Shown: in pieces, positions 5,695-7,341 of the stretch
Layout: every line of letters starts with the position of its first letter
Position numbering within the stretch: the stretch's first letter is position 1
Origin: Candidatus Bathyarchaeota archaeon
GTDB lineage: Archaea; Thermoproteota; Bathyarchaeia; RBG-16-48-13; GCA-020355125
Direction of reading: 5' to 3'
Assembly: GCA_030607815.1 (NCBI GenBank)
Contig: JAUWJG010000040.1
Location: 1-7,341, forward strand
DNA length: 7,341 nucleotides
Made by a program: the position numbers and the translations under genes
The notes under the pieces: generated by a model
Database searches by the model: none
Told to the model about the DNA's origin: nothing
Seen by the model: only the letters and a program-made list of their open reading frames with translations

Positions 5695-6711
5695 TTATCT
5701 TTGTTTACCGATAATTTCCATCATTTCTGCCATTCTACAAGAGAAGCCCCACTCGTTATCGTACCAAGCTAACACTTTGATAAGGTTACCACCGACTACC
5801 ATGGTAGAAAGACAGTTCACAATTGCTGAGTGAGGATCACCTACAAAGTCTCTAGAGACTAATGGTTCATCAGTGTAATTTAAGATTCCTTTGAGTCGTC
5901 CATTAGCTGCTTCTCTGAATGCATTATTAATGTCTTCTTTTGTAACATCTCTTTTTAAGGTTGCGACTAAGTCAACTATTGATACAGTGGGCGTTGGAAC
6001 TCTAAGAGATAGACCATTCATTTTACCTTTTAACTCGGGCAGTATAAGTGTAGAAGCAACAGCAGCCCCAGTCGTTGTAGGTATAATGTTGATAGCTGCC
6101 GCTCTTGCACGTTCTAGTTTTTTGTGCACTAAATCGAGAATTCTCTGATCATTGGTGTATGAGTGAACAGTCGTCATTAGGCTCGCTTTTATTCCGAAGT
6201 TCTTGTTTAAAACATCAGATACTGGAACTAAACAATTTGTTGTACAAGAAGCATTAGAAATTATTGAGTGCTTCTTTGCATCGTAGAGATGATCGTTTAT
6301 TCCCCTAACGATTGTTATATCTGGATCTGGAGATGGAGCAGAAATCAGTACTTTCTTAGCACCAGCTTGGAGGTGTTTCGATGCACGTTCCTTAGATCTA
6401 AAGATACCTGTTGACTCCACAACAAGGTATACGCCTAAATCTTTCCACGGTAATTGAGTCGGATCTCGCACTGAAAGAGTCTTAAGTTCTTTTCCGTTAA
6501 CAATGATCGCATTATCTTTAGCTTTTATTTCTCCTTTAAATCTTCCATAATTTGAGTCATATTTTAAGAGATGTGCAAGTGTCTTTGCATCAACTAAATC
6601 GTTGACAGCTACAATTTCAATGTCTGTTCCTCTTTCCATTACTGCACGAAACATGAGTCTTCCGATTCTACCAAATCCATTAATTGCTACTTTTGTTTGT
6701 GTCAATATCAT
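5695..6711 (-). CDS. gap: class I (type I) glyceraldehyde-3-phosphate dehydrogenase, NAD-type
   Basis: The 338-residue enzyme interconverts glyceraldehyde-3-phosphate and 1,3-bisphosphoglycerate in glycolysis/gluconeogenesis. It has the Rossmann loop INGFGRIGR near the N-terminus and VNDL with D38, which favours NAD. The catalytic nucleophile C156 lies in SNASCTTNCL, and the base H183 lies in VHSYTNDQ. RARAAAINIIPTTTGAA and WYDNEWGFS complete the class I signature. This is the bacterial/eukaryotic class, not the distinct type II phosphorylating GAPDH found in most archaea. The start is ATG 6709-6711, because a perfect AAAGGAG sits 4 nt upstream of it. A TTG at 6726 would add five residues but would place the ribosome binding site inside the gene. 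It diverges from pgk, with which it shares a metabolite and an upstream region, and ends at a strong U-run terminator. Confidence 0.96.
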   Translation of the reverse strand: MILTQTKVAINGFGRIGRLMFRAVMERGTDIEIVAVNDLVDAKTLAHLLKYDSNYGRFKGEIKAKDNAIIVNGKELKTLSVRDPTQLPWKDLGVYLVVESTGIFRSKERASKHLQAGAKKVLISAPSPDPDITIVRGINDHLYDAKKHSIISNASCTTNCLVPVSDVLNKNFGIKASLMTTVHSYTNDQRILDLVHKKLERARAAAINIIPTTTGAAVASTLILPELKGKMNGLSLRVPTPTVSIVDLVATLKRDVTKEDINNAFREAANGRLKGILNYTDEPLVSRDFVGDPHSAIVNCLSTMVVGGNLIKVLAWYDNEWGFSCRMAEMMEIIGKQR

Positions 6712-6715
6712 TAAG

Positions 6716-6722
6716 CTCCTTT
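6716..6722 (-). promoter_or_regulatory. Shine-Dalgarno site of gap
   Basis: AAAGGAG on the minus strand stands 4 nt before the ATG at 6711. It decides the start against the in-frame TTG at 6726. Confidence 0.8.
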
Positions 6723-6743
6723 GCAAAGAAGTATTATTGTCTA

Positions 6744-6760
6744 CTTTAAAAAGTTTAAGT
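6744..6760 (-). promoter_or_regulatory. probable TATA region of gap
   Basis: The minus strand reads ACTTAAACTTTTTAAAG, with two overlapping TTTAAA/TTAAA-type boxes. They are 33-46 bp before the gap ATG and predict a leader of about 10-20 nt, as for other genes here. Which of the two boxes is used is uncertain. Confidence 0.45.
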
Positions 6761-6804
6761 TAAGTATTAGTTTTAAAAAATCTTTTAATCACTTACTGGT
6801 AAAA

Positions 6805-6832
6805 AAATTTGATGATGTACATCATCAAATTT
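6805..6832. repeat. perfect 28-bp palindrome, candidate operator between gap and pgk
   Basis: The sequence is an uninterrupted inverted repeat with half-site AAATTTGATGATGT, centred between 6818 and 6819 with no spacer. Its last three bases are also the first three of the pgk TATA box, so a bound dimer would cover the BRE/TATA region of pgk. It lies about 94 bp from the gap start, upstream of the gap TATA region. The symmetry suits a homodimeric winged-helix or Lrp-like regulator. The binding protein is unknown and not encoded in the window. Confidence 0.7.
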
Positions 6833-6836
6833 ATAT
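6830..6836 (+). promoter_or_regulatory. TATA box of pgk
   Basis: TTTATAT, preceded by an A-rich stretch, is centred 52 bp before the pgk ATG at 6885. It predicts a transcription start near 6858 and a leader of about 27 nt. It overlaps the right end of the 28-bp palindrome. Confidence 0.6.
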
Positions 6837-6872
6837 CTTGTTTTAGGTTAGTAGGAAGATTAACAAATCTAT

Positions 6873-6877
6873 GAGGA
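6873..6877 (+). promoter_or_regulatory. Shine-Dalgarno site of pgk
   Basis: GAGGA lies 7 nt before the ATG at 6885. It favours that start over the in-frame ATG at 6903. Confidence 0.65.
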
Positions 6878-6884
6878 ATAAAAG

Positions 6885-7341
6885 ATGATAAATTTGATAA
6901 CTATGGATGATTTTGACTTCGAAAATAAAACCGTTCTCATTAGGGTTGATTTCAATTCTCCTCTAGATTCTGAAACGAAGATAATTACAGATGATACTAG
7001 AATACGAAGACATGCAAAGACAATAAAAGAACTGATGGATAAGGGTGGAAAAGTGGTTATAATTGCTCATCAAGGTAGACCAGGATCCCATGATTTCTCC
7101 ACTTTACAACAGCACGCTATTGTGTTGGGTAAGATCCTTGGAAAATCAGTGAGGTATGTAAGTGATATTTTCGGTGAAGCAGCAAAGTCTGAAATTAAGA
7201 ATCTAAAAAGAGGGAATGCATTAGTCATTGAGAATGTAAGAATGTTTTTAGGTGAAATGAAAAAGTTAACTGCGGATGAACATGCTAAATCTGAGTTAGT
7301 CAAGAATTTAGCGCCTTTAGCCGATGTATATGTGAATGATG
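6885..7341 (+). CDS. pgk: phosphoglycerate kinase, archaeal type, N-terminal part
   Basis: The first 152 codons are present and the window end cuts the gene; a full archaeal enzyme is about 410 residues. It transfers phosphate between 1,3-bisphosphoglycerate and ADP, the step next to GAPDH. RVDFNSP (20-26) and DDTRIR (36-41, with R39) match the 3-phosphoglycerate-binding N-domain. AHQGRPG (61-67) has the glutamine typical of archaeal PGKs, where bacterial and eukaryotic enzymes usually read SHLGRP. ENVRMF (116-121) is a further family motif. The start at 6885 (MINLITMDDFDF) agrees with archaeal homologues, which begin a few residues before the DDxD segment, and it has a ribosome binding site. 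The gene diverges from gap, and its TATA box abuts a perfect 28-bp palindrome, suggesting repression by a dimeric regulator. Confidence 0.95.
   Translation, partial: MINLITMDDFDFENKTVLIRVDFNSPLDSETKIITDDTRIRRHAKTIKELMDKGGKVVIIAHQGRPGSHDFSTLQQHAIVLGKILGKSVRYVSDIFGEAAKSEIKNLKRGNALVIENVRMFLGEMKKLTADEHAKSELVKNLAPLADVYVND

Noticed and set aside
5891..6148. Open frame of 85 codons on the plus strand opposite gap
   Set aside because: It lies wholly antisense to a clear GAPDH gene, has no ribosome binding site, and its protein shows only mirror-image composition of the real gene.
6811..6826. Reading the 28-bp palindrome as an RNA hairpin terminator for gap or pgk
   Set aside because: It lies upstream of both genes, beyond their predicted transcription starts, and is not followed by a U-run, so a DNA operator is the better reading.
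7070..7303. Open frame of 77 codons on the minus strand inside pgk
   Set aside because: The plus strand here encodes conserved PGK motifs (HQGRPG, ENVRMF), and the antisense frame has no recognisable features.
1..7341. CRISPR array, insertion sequence, tRNA or defence island
   Set aside because: No regularly spaced repeats, transposase motifs, terminal inverted repeats or cloverleaf sequences were seen. The genes are housekeeping or widespread archaeal families.

Overview
The window is AT-rich DNA from an archaeon. The first bases encode what looks like the C-terminus of archaeal Pelota (Dom34). The phosphoglycerate kinase is of the archaeal type (HQGRPG loop). The arginine/lysine reductase resembles the LysW-dependent branch. 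Start codons are preceded by Shine-Dalgarno sequences of the GAGGTGAT type and by TATA/BRE-like boxes (AAAAAGTTTAAG and similar) about 30-45 bp upstream. This suits an uncultured-type archaeon such as an Asgard or Bathyarchaeia-like lineage, but the lineage is inference and no rRNA is present to settle it.

Layout. Positions 1-131 (+) are the tail of pelota. 287-964 (+) is a nucleotidyltransferase fused to a C-terminal helix-turn-helix, of unknown function. 1036-2142 (+) is an ArgC/LysY-type semialdehyde dehydrogenase. 2342-3478 (+) is a PDZ-containing site-2 (M50) membrane protease. It is followed after 20 bp by 3499-4449 (+), a TtuA/Ncs6-type tRNA 2-thiolation enzyme, so these two are probably cotranscribed. 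The noncoding gap 4450-4632 separates convergent genes. 4633-5595 (-) is a radical SAM protein with its own promoter. 5695-6711 (-) is a class I (bacterial/eukaryotic-type) glyceraldehyde-3-phosphate dehydrogenase, closed by a strong poly-U terminator. 6885-7341 (+) is the start of an archaeal-type phosphoglycerate kinase, cut by the window end.

The most coherent functional unit is gap-pgk. The two genes encode consecutive steps of lower glycolysis/gluconeogenesis, joined through 1,3-bisphosphoglycerate, and they diverge from a 173-bp intergenic region. That region holds a perfect 28-bp palindrome (6805-6832) whose right arm runs into the pgk TATA box. It is a strong candidate operator for a regulator of central carbon flux. 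The other genes are mostly housekeeping or uncharacterised archaeal families. No mobile element, CRISPR array, tRNA or rRNA was seen, and no clear multi-gene novel system is visible. The best leads are the palindromic operator, the radical SAM protein with extra conserved-looking cysteines, the nucleotidyltransferase-HTH fusion, and a pair of near-identical promoter-like elements in front of two unrelated genes.
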